64,000 nt of DNA from the NCBI GenBank assembly GCA_035540635.1, contig DATLGH010000024.1:1-64000 (forward strand), given 5' to 3'. The translations under genes were made by a program, and so were the position numbers. Shown in pieces: positions 8,792-17,210 of the stretch. The stretch is from Egibacteraceae bacterium (GTDB taxonomy: Bacteria > Actinomycetota > Nitriliruptoria > Euzebyales > Egibacteraceae). Position 1 is the first letter of the stretch. Each line of letters opens with the position of its first letter. The notes below the pieces were generated by a model that worked only from the letters and a program-made list of their open reading frames with translations, had not been told where the DNA came from and ran no database searches.

Positions 8792-9814
8792 ATGAGAATC
8801 GGTCTTCTGGCTCCGCCCTGGCTCCCGGTGCCGCCGCCGCTGTACGGGGGGACGGAGGCGGTCATCGACCGGCTGGCCCGCGGCTTTCAGCGGGCCGGAC
8901 ACGAGGTGATGCTGTTCACCACCGGAGATGCGACCTGCCCCGTGCCGCGTCGCTCGGTGCTGGATTTCGCCGAGTCGGTCAGGATGGGCAACGCGGTGGT
9001 GGAGCAACGCCACGTGGCCCATGCCTACGAGGCGCTGATCGACTGCGACATCGTCCACGACCACACCATCGTGGGTCCGCTGTACTCCTCCCGCTTCCCC
9101 GACCTGCCTGTGGTCACGACCAACCACGGCCCGTTCAACGCCGAGCTGGGGGATGTCTACCGCTTCATCGCCCAGCAGGTACCGTTGATCGCCATCTCCC
9201 ACCATCAGGCATCAACCGCCGGCGGTGTGCCCATCGCCGGGGTCATCCACCACGGCCTGGACGTCGACGAGTACAGCCCCGGACCCGGTGATGGCGGCTA
9301 CCTGCTCTTCCTCGGACGGATGGCACCAGACAAGGGCGCACGCGGCGCTGCGGAGGTCGCCCTGGCCGCCGGCGTCCCGCTCCTGCTCGCCGCGAAGATG
9401 CGCGAACCGCTCGAGATCGACTACTTCAACGACCAGATCCGGCCGCTGCTGTGCGACACCGTCACCTACGTCGGCGAGGTCGGCGGTGCGGAGAAGACCG
9501 CCCTGCTCGCCGGGGCCCGGGCACTGCTCAACCCCATCCGCTGGGCCGAGCCGTTCGGCCTGGTCATGATCGAGGCGTTGGCCAACGGCACGCCGGTCAT
9601 CACCTTCCCCGAAGGCGCGGCCTCCGAGATCGTCGACGATGGCGTCACCGGGATCCACTGCGCCGACGAGGACGAGATGGTCACCGCGATCGACGACATC
9701 GACAAGATCGACCGGGCCGCCTGCCGGGCCGCGGTCGAGGGGCACTTCTCGAGCGACCGCATGGTCGCCGAGCACCTCGCCCTGTTCAACGAGGTGCTGT
9801 CGGCCCGATCATGA
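8792..9814 (+). CDS. Glycosyltransferase family 4
   Basis: A 340-residue GT4 (GT-B fold) enzyme. The N-terminus has the acceptor-side pattern IGLLAPPWLPVPPPLYGGTE, and the C-terminal half holds the nucleotide-sugar motif EPFGLVMIEALANGTPVI with the E-x7-E pair. It probably moves a hexose from an NDP-sugar to an unknown acceptor. Its stop overlaps by six bases the stop of the amylo-1,6-glucosidase gene on the other strand. GT4 and amylo-1,6-glucosidase genes often occur side by side in bacteria, which suggests linked glucan or glycoside metabolism. Confidence 0.92.
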   Translation: MRIGLLAPPWLPVPPPLYGGTEAVIDRLARGFQRAGHEVMLFTTGDATCPVPRRSVLDFAESVRMGNAVVEQRHVAHAYEALIDCDIVHDHTIVGPLYSSRFPDLPVVTTNHGPFNAELGDVYRFIAQQVPLIAISHHQASTAGGVPIAGVIHHGLDVDEYSPGPGDGGYLLFLGRMAPDKGARGAAEVALAAGVPLLLAAKMREPLEIDYFNDQIRPLLCDTVTYVGEVGGAEKTALLAGARALLNPIRWAEPFGLVMIEALANGTPVITFPEGAASEIVDDGVTGIHCADEDEMVTAIDDIDKIDRAACRAAVEGHFSSDRMVAEHLALFNEVLSARS

Positions 9815-11908
9815 GGTGGCCATCGGGCAGTCGCCCTCGACGACCACATCGACGCCCTCCGGCGCCTGCGTGATCGTCACGCCGCGGTCCGCATCCACCC
9901 GCATCCCCAGCCGCCCGGTGCCCAGCGGCACGTCCTCGATGGCCAGGTGGCCAAACGGCGGCGGCCACAACGGCCGCAGCACCAGACGGCCATGGGGCAG
10001 GTCGGGTTGCACACCGAGGGCTGTGCGCAGCAGCAGCAACGTCGAGCCGGCAGCCCACGCCTGCGGCCGGCAGGCTGCCGGATAGGGCAGCGGCTCCAAC
10101 CCGCGTCGTCGCTGCTCTCCGGCGAACAGCTCGGGCAGGCGCAGCTGGAAGTGGCCAGCGGCGGCGAGGAGGTCGCGCAGCAGCATCGTCGCCTCCTCGT
10201 CGTGGCCGGCGGTGGCGAGGTTGCTGACCGCGATCGCGGTGTCATGAGGCCACACGGATCCGCCGTGGTAGGACAGCGGGTTGAAGCGAGGAGAGCTCGA
10301 GGTGAGCGTGCGCAACCCCCAGCCGCTGGCCATGTCCCGGTGGACCAACCTGCGGGCCACGAGCGCACACTCGTCTGGGTCGAGAATGCCCGTCCCCGGG
10401 AGGTGGCCCATGTTGGACGCGATGCTGTCCACCCGCTGCTTGGCCCCGTCCAGGGCGACCGCCGGGTAATCCCCGTCGGGGTGAGGCACCCAGAAGGCGG
10501 CGCGGAAGCGCTCGCGGAGGTCCGCGGCCCAGCTGCACCACCGGTCCCCGCCAGGTCGGCCGAAGTGCTCCAGCAGGTCCGCGCCCCGGCAGGCGGCCTC
10601 GTAGGCGTAGCCCTGCACCTCGCACAGCGCGATCGGCGGCTCGGCGAGCCGGCCGTCGGCGAACTGCACCCCATCCCGCGAGTCCTTCCACCCCTGATTG
10701 ACAAGACCGCGGGTGCCCGACATCCGGTACTCGAGGAAGCCGTCACCATCAGGGTCGGCGTCGGTGACGAGCCAGTCCAGCGCCGCCTCGGCCGCCGGCA
10801 GCAACCGCTCCACCTCATCGCGGTCCAACCCCCAGCGCCACGCCTCATGCAACACGGTGACGAACAGCGGCGTCGCGTCCATCGTCCCGTAGTAAAGCGG
10901 TGGCAAATCGCTGCGCTCGGTGAAGCCCCCATGACGGACCTCATGGATGATCTTCCCCGGCGCCTCTTCGGTCTCCGCGTCACGGGTCCGGCCCTGCCGG
11001 CGCGCGAGCGCACGCAACGTGCCCCGCGGCACATCGAGGCCGAGCGGCAGCGCCATCATCGCCGCCCAGAGCGAGTCGCGACCGAACAGCGTCAGGTACC
11101 AGGGACTTCCAGCCGCCAGGAAGTGGTCCTGCGGCGCATCCGGGTCCGAAACGAGGAGTGAAGCGAGATCCGCGACGCTCTGTTGGGCGACGTCGGCGAC
11201 GTCGGCTTCGCTGCACCGGAGCACGAGATCCCAGCTCGCCGTAGGCCCGGCCGGCTCCTGCGACCCATCCGCCCAGCCGTGCGTCGGCCAGACCACCCCC
11301 TGCGTGTCGCAGAAGCCGATGTCGAGCACCAGACTCCACGACTCGGCGGGCGCGAGGTCGACGTGCCACCGGAGACGGCCCCGCCGCTCGTCGATGTCCT
11401 CGGGCTGCCGATCCGCGCGCACCGTCGTCGACTGCTCGCCGCGCACGAAGCGCAGCGCACCCTCCAGCTCCTCGCAGCGCGCCTGCCGCGGTACCTCGCC
11501 ATGCTTGACGTCGAAGATGTAGGCGAAGTCGCAGTCAACCTCGACGACCACGGACAAGCTGAGCCCATCGACGCCGAAGTTGCGTAACCGCAGCGACTCG
11601 CGCAGCGATTCAGAAACGACGCGCCGCCGATCGAGGAGCAGCGTCGGATCGGGCTGGTCGCGAGGTCGAGTCGCCCGGCACGCGGTGAACCGTGCGCTGT
11701 TGCCGCCGACCGTGTGACCACCCAAGACCAGCGGCTCCGCATCGTCGAGCTCGACGACCAAGTGGTTCAACACGCGCGTGTCACGGATGTACACGCCCTG
11801 CTCGGAGCCGCGGCGGATCTGGCCGCTGTGTCCAGACACGCAGAAGGTCTCCGCGGCGACGCAGGTGACGTCACCGATCGGGCCATGCTGCGACGAAGCC
11901 TGCGACAT
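9809..11908 (-). CDS. Amylo-alpha-1,6-glucosidase (glycogen-debranching type)
   Basis: About 699 residues. The N-terminal beta-rich domain resembles GDE_N_bis (SEQGVYIRDTRVLNHLVVE), and the C-terminal (alpha/alpha)6 barrel has the segments LFGRDSLWAAMMALP, YGTMDATPLFVTVLHEAWRWG, VNQGWKDSRDGVQFADG and SVWPHDTAIAVSNLA, which carry the expected acid/base residues. It should hydrolyse alpha-1,6 branches or related glucosides in the cytoplasm. ATG 11908 is preferred to an upstream start because GGTGGA lies seven bases before it. Convergent with the GT4 gene. Confidence 0.88.
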   Translation of the reverse strand: MSQASSQHGPIGDVTCVAAETFCVSGHSGQIRRGSEQGVYIRDTRVLNHLVVELDDAEPLVLGGHTVGGNSARFTACRATRPRDQPDPTLLLDRRRVVSESLRESLRLRNFGVDGLSLSVVVEVDCDFAYIFDVKHGEVPRQARCEELEGALRFVRGEQSTTVRADRQPEDIDERRGRLRWHVDLAPAESWSLVLDIGFCDTQGVVWPTHGWADGSQEPAGPTASWDLVLRCSEADVADVAQQSVADLASLLVSDPDAPQDHFLAAGSPWYLTLFGRDSLWAAMMALPLGLDVPRGTLRALARRQGRTRDAETEEAPGKIIHEVRHGGFTERSDLPPLYYGTMDATPLFVTVLHEAWRWGLDRDEVERLLPAAEAALDWLVTDADPDGDGFLEYRMSGTRGLVNQGWKDSRDGVQFADGRLAEPPIALCEVQGYAYEAACRGADLLEHFGRPGGDRWCSWAADLRERFRAAFWVPHPDGDYPAVALDGAKQRVDSIASNMGHLPGTGILDPDECALVARRLVHRDMASGWGLRTLTSSSPRFNPLSYHGGSVWPHDTAIAVSNLATAGHDEEATMLLRDLLAAAGHFQLRLPELFAGEQRRRGLEPLPYPAACRPQAWAAGSTLLLLRTALGVQPDLPHGRLVLRPLWPPPFGHLAIEDVPLGTGRLGMRVDADRGVTITQAPEGVDVVVEGDCPMATS

Positions 11909-12310
11909 TGCACTTCCACCCATAGACGGATGCCTCCCGCTCGCTCGCGACACCATATACGCGCCGACACGAGCTCATGCAGGTCGTGCAGCCGTTCCAT
12001 GGCGTGGGGGCCGTGCAGGCCCGCCTGCAGGGACGCTGCAACCATCGGGTAGCGGCTGCTTCCCGACCATCGCTCCGGCACCCTCAGCCTTCGAGGATCC
12101 GCCGGTGCCGGTGGCCACCAAGAGGGCAGCGCCGCCGGCCTCGTTGCCATGCGGGCCTTCGGGCCATGGACCGCACCAACGAGGAACCTCCGCGTGCTGG
12201 TACCCGGCGGCCGAGCGGCCGGTACATAACGGCACTTCTATGCCCCGGGTTCGCCGTCCACCGAGAGCGCCTCTCTAGAGACGTCCCCCCTCGAAGCAAC
12301 GACGGCGCGT
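11909..12310. other. Intergenic stretch upstream of the debranching enzyme
   Basis: I recognise no gene here. A TATATG on the minus strand at 11954-11959 lies about 45 bases before the debranching-enzyme start and could be its -10 box, but I see no convincing -35. The other reading frames look random. A broken SnoaL-like gene begins just to the right. Confidence 0.35.
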
Positions 12311-12445
12311 TTACGACTCGATCACCGTGCTTACCGGGCGAGGGGTCGTGATTAGGTCGGCGTGGCGGTGCAAGATCTTCCACGTGCCGTCCTCAGGTCG
12401 GAAGATCATAGTGAAGAAAAGGGTTACCTTTAGGGATGGCGGCAT
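12311..12445 (-). pseudogene. Remnant of a SnoaL-like (NTF2-fold) gene
   Basis: A 44-residue minus-strand frame contains KVTLFFTMIFRPEDGTWKIL followed by HRHADLITTPRP. This is the typical C-terminal end of SnoaL-like proteins, where the two last strands and the HRHAD segment are conserved. The N-terminal 80 or so residues are missing: the frame upstream is unrelated and interrupted. It is probably a 5'-truncated relic in a decaying region. Confidence 0.55.
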
Positions 12446-12670
12446 GGTGGGAGCACTTGCAATAGGCGTCCGTCGCCAGCACGTCACGGTTGCTGCCGGT
12501 GGAGAAGATGGGTTCGCTGGGCGGATCCTCGCTTGCCGGCTCCGATCCGTGTGGGTGTAAAGGGAGGCGTTGACGCCACTGGGGCCTCGCCCGATGCTTC
12601 ATCCAGCGTTCTGGTGGCGTGCCAGGCGCGATGTTGCCAGCAGGAGGCACCTCCGACCCGCCGTCGAGTC

Positions 12671-13678
12671 GTGAAGGTGCCCGTGGTGCTGATCGTGTGC
12701 CCTCGCCGCGTGCGGTCAGTCCGGCGGACCGGCAGAGGAGCCCTCCGCGACGCAGCCGGCGGGGAGTCGTCGACCCGGAGGCAGCGGTGGCTCCAGTGGT
12801 GCCGGTCGCGGTGGACCCGGTGACGCCCGCGGCGCTGGAGAGCAGGCTCGAGCACCGCTTCGCGATCCCCGGTGACCCCGACGAGCTCGTGGCGGGGTCT
12901 GACGCGATGTGGCTGAAGCGGGCCAACGGCGTGGTCGACCGCATCGACCCGGCCACCAACGAGATCGACTTCGCGGTGGAGGTGATGACCACCCGTGGAG
13001 GCGCCACTGCATGGGCCTGAGCGTGGGCGAGGGCAGCGTCTCGTCGTGCGACGACGAGGACCTGAAGCGCCTCGACCCCGACACCGGCGAGGTGATCGCC
13101 ACCGTTGCGGTGGACAAGGTCTTCGACCAGCTCGACATCCCAGTCGCCGGGGGGCACGCCTGGATGCTCAGCGACGCCGGCGCCACGCTGATCGGCGTGG
13201 ACCTGGCGGACAACGCCGTCGATGTCAAGATCCCCCTCGGCATCCGTTGCCTGGACGTGACCGCCACGCCGAGATGCTGTGGGCGGCGTGTCCGCTCGAC
13301 GACGTGGTCGTGCGCGTGGACCCGGCGGGCCGGCAGGTCACCGCCCGGGCCGGTGGGCTGGAAAAGGCCCGCTGGGTCGCCGCCGCCGACGACGTGTGGG
13401 TCGCCTTCGACGACGGCCTGGCCCGCATCGACCCGGACACCAAGGAGGTGAGGGACGCCGTGGACGTCAAGGCCCGGGACGGCACGCTGTTCGCCACCGA
13501 CGACGCGGTGTGGGTGCGGTCCGCGGACCCGTTTCTGCGGCGTGTCGATCCCGCAACCATGGAGCTGGTCGAGGAGATCACCACCGACAGTCGCGCCGGC
13601 GGCGCGGTCACCGTGGCATCCGACTCAGTTTGGGCTTCGGCACCCGACGACCAGGTAGGCTACCGAATCCGGCCGTAG
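12671..13678 (+). pseudogene. Beta-propeller lipoprotein gene broken by several frameshifts
   Basis: Three frames together spell a secreted propeller. A signal peptide starts at GTG 12671 (VKVPVVLIV). After a one-base shift it continues as a lipobox ALAAC-GQSGG with a Gly/Ser-rich linker. Another shift near 12810 leads to propeller blades (DELVAGSDAMWLKRANGVVDRIDP). A shift near 13010 leads to GLSVGEGSV and LKRLDPDTGEVIATV, and one near 13270 to AEMLWAACPLDDVVVRVDP up to the stop at 13678. Each blade has the aromatic/DP pattern of YncE- or Vgb-type propellers. At least four shifts in 1 kb, with intact genes nearby, point to a pseudogene rather than sequencing error. Confidence 0.75.
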
Positions 13679-13922
13679 GCCCGGCCGCTCAGCGGGATGA
13701 CACCCGCCGGCAGAGCCGATCAAGGCAATCCGAGCTCCACCTCGGCGGAGGCGGATCTCAATGGTCCGAGGCAACCAGGCCAAGACCGTTCCTCGATCAG
13801 TACTTCAGTCGAAGGGCGGTAGTGAACGAGCGTGCGAGAGTCTGGGCCGCCGCCCGCGGGTGTTCGTGCTGCATCGCGGCGGTTCCCGGGCAGGTGCGCC
13901 GGCTTCAGCGCGGCAGCGCCTG

Positions 13923-14351
13923 TCACCGCCTGCGCCGAGCCGTGAAGCCCAGCGGGACCATGGCAGCAGACAGCCCCATCCCGGCGACCACGAGGGGGGT
14001 CTCCACTGGGTCCCAGCCGTGCCAGCGCAGGCGAGTACGGACGAGGCGCTCCGCTAGGTAGCCGGCGAGCATGACGCCACCGAGCACCTGCAGCCCCCTC
14101 ACCGCGCGAGGATCACCACGGCGCGCGACGACCGCGGTGAGCCACGCCTGCGCAGCCATCATCGCTGCCGGCTGCGACAGCGCGGTGCCCATGACCACCG
14201 ACTGCTCAAGCATCCGTGCCGGATCGCCGTGCAGTAGCGGAACGTCGTAGGCGTGTCCGCGCCGCACAGCGACCATGAACCCCGCCAGCGCCAGCCCGAG
14301 CTGCCCGACCGACGCTGCGACCACCCCGCGGTTGCCGCGAACGCCACCCAC
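13923..14351 (-). CDS. Small multi-spanning membrane protein of unknown function
   Basis: About 142 residues with four hydrophobic segments (VVAASVGQLGLALAGFMVAV, the SQPAAMMAAQAWLTAVV region, LGGVMLAGYLAERLV, and VVAGMGLSAAMVPLGF) and a basic tail. Conserved-looking polar motifs are YDVPLLHGDP between the first two segments and WDPVETP before the last. I know of similar hypothetical proteins in actinobacteria but no function. The GTG at 14351 is favoured because AAAGGAG lies six bases before it. Its 5' end is overlapped by the run-on tail of the monooxygenase relic. Confidence 0.6.
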   Translation of the reverse strand: MGGVRGNRGVVAASVGQLGLALAGFMVAVRRGHAYDVPLLHGDPARMLEQSVVMGTALSQPAAMMAAQAWLTAVVARRGDPRAVRGLQVLGGVMLAGYLAERLVRTRLRWHGWDPVETPLVVAGMGLSAAMVPLGFTARRRR

Positions 14352-14436
14352 CACAAGCTCCTTTCCCGACACGCACTCGAGCGCACTCGAGAGCAATGTG
14401 CCAGCAGGGAGGGTCAACCGCTAGCGGGTAGTCGCT

Positions 14437-14652
14437 TCGGGGGGTGGCGCTGCGCCGGATCAAGCCTCCCATCTTGTCGGTGAACTCGGTCAGGTGTGGC
14501 GCAGCGAGGTCCGCGTCGAGGTGCTCGGCGCTCTCCCAGTTCTCGTAGAAGAAGAACACGCCCGGTTCTTCGACGCTCTCGTGAAGGTCGTAATTGACGT
14601 ACCCCTCCTCCTGGCTCGCGGGCTCGACGAGCGACGTGAGGGCCGGGGACAT
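14437..14652 (-). pseudogene. Fragment of an antibiotic biosynthesis monooxygenase (ABM) domain
   Basis: About 72 residues match the middle of the ABM ferredoxin-like fold: EEGYVNYDLHESVEEPGVFF, then FYENWESAEHLDADLAAPHL. The first beta strand is absent because a stop lies 27 bases before the only ATG, and no good ribosome binding site is present. At the other end the frame runs 70 residues into the next gene as low-quality sequence, whereas family members end near GGLI. Both ends are therefore damaged. Confidence 0.55.
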
Positions 14653-14757
14653 CTCGCCAGAGGGCAGAGCCCGACAGCGGGATCACCGGGTCATGGCCGC
14701 GCTCACGGGCGAACATCGCTGTGAAGCCCTCGGCGTTTCCCCGACGACGAGCAGCAG

Positions 14758-14853
14758 GCCAATCAGCCAGGACTTCTCGGAGGTGCCGAAGAGGCGGGCC
14801 AGCCGTAGCGCGGTGTCGGCTGAGTACGTGGGCGGAGACGAAACCCGACGGAC
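14758..14853 (-). pseudogene. Remnant of a HigA-type antitoxin
   Basis: The stretch [20 protein letters not shown] matches the end of the helix-turn-helix domain of HigA-like antitoxins (usually ITADTALRLARYFGTSPEFW). Only this piece is left, there is no upstream helix-turn-helix, and no toxin gene lies next to it. It is a relic of a toxin-antitoxin module. Confidence 0.5.
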
Positions 14854-14926
14854 AGGAGTGAAGCGTCGACGGACGGGGGATGGCCTAGAGACCCGCTCCC
14901 ATCCCCAACGCGGAGGTCGATGACCG

Positions 14927-15187
14927 ATGAGGATCACGCGCAACGACATCCTGTCCTACCTCGAGGAGCACGGCGCGGACGACGAGCGCCGCGGGCGTGC
15001 CGAAGAGGCCCTGCCGGCCCTTGTCGAGACGAAGGATTACGAGGACACCCTGCGAGAGCTCGGGGTCGATATCGACGAGCTCATCAGCCGCCAGGACCAG
15101 CAGGGCATCCCGGGCCCCACTCCGGACGGGATCAACCCCGAGAAGGAAGGGCCCGTCCCGGCGCCGAACACCGCCGGCGGCAGCTGA
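14927..15187 (+). CDS. Small acidic protein of unknown function
   Basis: An 86-residue acidic protein, mostly helical in its first 65 residues ([36 protein letters not shown]), with a Pro/Gly-rich tail. No domain is recognised. GGAGG lies ten bases before the ATG at 14927. The codon pattern (third-position GC) is that of a real gene and unlike the broken sequence to its left. Confidence 0.55.
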   Translation: MRITRNDILSYLEEHGADDERRGRAEEALPALVETKDYEDTLRELGVDIDELISRQDQQGIPGPTPDGINPEKEGPVPAPNTAGGS

Positions 15188-15501
15188 GGGGCGCGCACCC
15201 TCGACCGCCAGCGACCACGCCACCCCGCCCCACCCACGGGTGGGCGCGCAGCTGCCCGACCACGCCGCGGACACGGCCGCTGACCGCAAGCCGACGGCGG
15301 GCAGCCGGAGTGAGCCCGGCTGCCTGGAAGAAGCCCAACCAGGTCTTGGTCGAGCGCTCGAGGAGGGCCCGCCCCTCGCCGTTCACCCGTAGTACTTGCG
15401 GCCCCCCCTCGCCCATGCACGGCCGTCGCCCGCGGGCGCGGGTTAGCCGGCGACCCGCTCGGTATGCTCATCAGCCCAGTTCGCGACGAGGAGCCCACTG
15501 C
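15188..15501. other. Intergenic region before icd
   Basis: No gene is visible. TATGCT at 15463-15468, about 35 bases before the icd start, is a reasonable -10 box, but the spacing to any -35-like element is poor. Confidence 0.35.
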
Positions 15502-16731
15502 ATGGCGGATCAGATCGCGATGGGCCCGCAGGGCCTCAGCGTCCCCGACGAGCCCGTCATCCCCTTCATCGAGGGTGACGGGACCGGCCCCGACATCTGG
15601 GCCGCCTCGGTGCGGGTGTTCGACGCCGCGGTGGACAAGGCCTACGAGGGACAGCGCCGCATCGCCTGGAAGGAGGTCCTCGCCGGTCAGAAGGCGTATG
15701 ACGAGACGGGGGACTGGCTGCCGGAGGACACCGTCGAGGCGTTCCGCGAGTACCGCGTCGGCATCAAGGGGCCCCTGACCACGCCCGTCGGCGAAGGCTT
15801 CAGGAGCCTCAACGTCGCGCTGCGCCAGATCCTCGACCTCTACGTGTGCCTGCGGCCCGTGCGCTGGTTCACCGGCGTGCCGAGCCCGGTGAAGCACCCG
15901 GAGAAGGTCGACATGGTGATCTTCCGGGAGAACACCGAGGACGTGTACGCGGGCAAGGAGCTGCAGGCCGGCACCGACGAGGTCAAGCGGCTCATCGAGT
16001 TCCTCCGTGAGCACTACGACTGGGACATCCGCCCGGACTCGGGCATCGGCGTCAAGCCGATCAGCGAGACGGGCTCCAAGCGCCTCATCCGGGCCGCGAT
16101 CACTTACGCCCTCGAGCACAACCGCCGCAACGTCGCCATAGTGCACAAGGGCAACATCATGAAGTTCACCGAGGGCGCCTTCCGCTCGTGGGGCTACGAG
16201 CTCGTGCGCGAGGAGTTCGCCGACGTCGCCGTGAGCTGGGAGGACTCGGGCGGCAAGCCGGGGGACAAGCTGCTCGTCCAGGACGTCATCGCCGACGCGA
16301 TGCTCCAGCAGGTGCTCACCCGCCCCGACGAGTACGACGTGATCGCGACGATGAACCTGAACGGCGACTACCTCTCTGACGCCCTCGCGGCGCAGGTCGG
16401 CGGGATCGGCATCGCGCCGGGCGGCAACATCAACTACGAGTCGGGCCACTCGATCTTCGAGGCCACCCACGGCACCGCGCCGAAGTACGCCGGCCAGGAC
16501 AAGGTGAACCCCGGCTCGGTGATCCTCTCCGGGGAGATGATGTTCCGCCGGCTCGGGTGGGACGAGGCCGCCGACCTCGTCATCACGGGCCTGGAGGCAG
16601 CGATCGCCGACCGGGTCGTCACCTACGACTTCGAGCGGCAGATGGAAGGGGCCACGCTCGTCAGGACGAGCGAGTTCGCCGACGCCATGATCGAACGGAT
16701 GGGCCGGCAAGCCGCTTCCGGGCAGGGCTGA
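15502..16731 (+). CDS. icd: Isocitrate dehydrogenase (NADP-type)
   Basis: A 409-residue enzyme of the TCA cycle that converts isocitrate to 2-oxoglutarate. The substrate loop [18 protein letters not shown] holds the Ser and Arg residues that bind isocitrate. The metal and catalytic residues appear in [13 protein letters not shown] and [15 protein letters not shown]. The coenzyme loop [20 protein letters not shown] has the Lys-Tyr pair that marks NADP specificity in the E. coli enzyme. GAGGAG precedes ATG 15502. Length matches the homodimeric bacterial class. Gene stands alone with a possible short rider gene downstream. Confidence 0.96.
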   Translation: MADQIAMGPQGLSVPDEPVIPFIEGDGTGPDIWAASVRVFDAAVDKAYEGQRRIAWKEVLAGQKAYDETGDWLPEDTVEAFREYRVGIKGPLTTPVGEGFRSLNVALRQILDLYVCLRPVRWFTGVPSPVKHPEKVDMVIFRENTEDVYAGKELQAGTDEVKRLIEFLREHYDWDIRPDSGIGVKPISETGSKRLIRAAITYALEHNRRNVAIVHKGNIMKFTEGAFRSWGYELVREEFADVAVSWEDSGGKPGDKLLVQDVIADAMLQQVLTRPDEYDVIATMNLNGDYLSDALAAQVGGIGIAPGGNINYESGHSIFEATHGTAPKYAGQDKVNPGSVILSGEMMFRRLGWDEAADLVITGLEAAIADRVVTYDFERQMEGATLVRTSEFADAMIERMGRQAASGQG

Positions 16732-16736
16732 CCCGC

Positions 16737-17000
16737 GTGGCGGCGAGGCGCCGCGCACCGCGCCTCGGCCCCGAGGACCGCATCGCGCCGCACATCGCGC
16801 GCACCGGGCGGTTCCGCAAGGTGGATCCCCTCTCGCCGCGCGAGCTGCCCCCGTTCAGCCGTCTGCTCGCCGGCATCGGCTGGGCGATCCTCGTCGAGGA
16901 GTCCCTCCGTCGCGCCTACCGCAGCGTGCGCTCCGCCCGGAACCCCAGGGTCGCGAGGACGGGCCCCCCACGCCCGCCGACCCTCCCGCCGCTCGGGTGA
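16737..17000 (+). CDS. Short basic protein, hypothetical
   Basis: Possible 87-residue product from a GTG six bases after the icd stop. It is strongly basic and Pro-rich, with one moderately hydrophobic stretch (FSRLLAGIGWAILVEES). No domain is recognised and there is no separate ribosome binding site, so translation would depend on coupling to icd. It ends just before the tRNA-Cys promoter. It could be spurious. Confidence 0.4.
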   Translation: MAARRRAPRLGPEDRIAPHIARTGRFRKVDPLSPRELPPFSRLLAGIGWAILVEESLRRAYRSVRSARNPRVARTGPPRPPTLPPLG

Positions 17001-17008
17001 CGAGCGGG

Positions 17009-17014
17009 TAGAAT
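17009..17014 (+). promoter_or_regulatory. Candidate -10 box of tRNA-Cys
   Basis: TAGAAT, ten bases before the mature tRNA 5' end and preceded by GGG. No clear -35 box is seen at the usual distance. Confidence 0.45.
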
Positions 17015-17024
17015 CGCGGGCCAC

Positions 17025-17096
17025 GGCCGGGTAGCCAAGTGGTAAGGCAACGGACTGCAAATCCGTCATTCGCGGGTTCGATTCCCGCCCCGGCCT
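17025..17096 (+). tRNA. tRNA-Cys (anticodon GCA)
   Basis: A 72-base cloverleaf. The acceptor stem GGCCGGG/CCCGGCC is perfect, the T arm is GCGGG-TTCGATT-CCCGC, and the anticodon GCA sits at 17057-17059. The discriminator base is U, as bacterial tRNA-Cys requires. The CCA end is not encoded. Confidence 0.95.
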
Positions 17097-17162
17097 CGAC
17101 GTTCCGCACCGCCCCGTGCCTCCGGGCAGCGCGAGAAGCTGCCTCGCGAATCCCGCACACGA

Positions 17163-17192
17163 AGAAGGCCGGGCCCTCGGGCCCGGCCTTCT
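17163..17192. terminator. Strong hairpin terminator, probably two-way
   Basis: A 13-14 bp perfect GC-rich stem (AGAAGGCCGGGCCC and its complement) with a minimal loop. It lies between tRNA-Cys and the end of the LPTTG surface-protein gene on the other strand. Each side ends in a short T/A run (TTCT on plus, TTCTTC on minus), so it can end transcription from both directions. Confidence 0.75.
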
Positions 17193-17210
17193 CCTAGTAC
17201 GTGTTCGGGG

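Noticed and set aside
8458-8865. A 135-codon minus-strand frame in the gap after the cupredoxin gene
   Set aside because: No domain, Ser/Pro/Arg-rich, no ribosome binding site, and it runs into the start of the glycosyltransferase gene.
7689-14853. Insertion sequence or prophage as the cause of gene decay
   Set aside because: I found no transposase, integrase, terminal inverted repeat or phage gene in the stretch.
14920-15501. N-terminal extension of isocitrate dehydrogenase by 194 codons
   Set aside because: The upstream part is Arg/Pro-rich and overlaps another gene. ATG 15502 has a good ribosome binding site and fits the family length.
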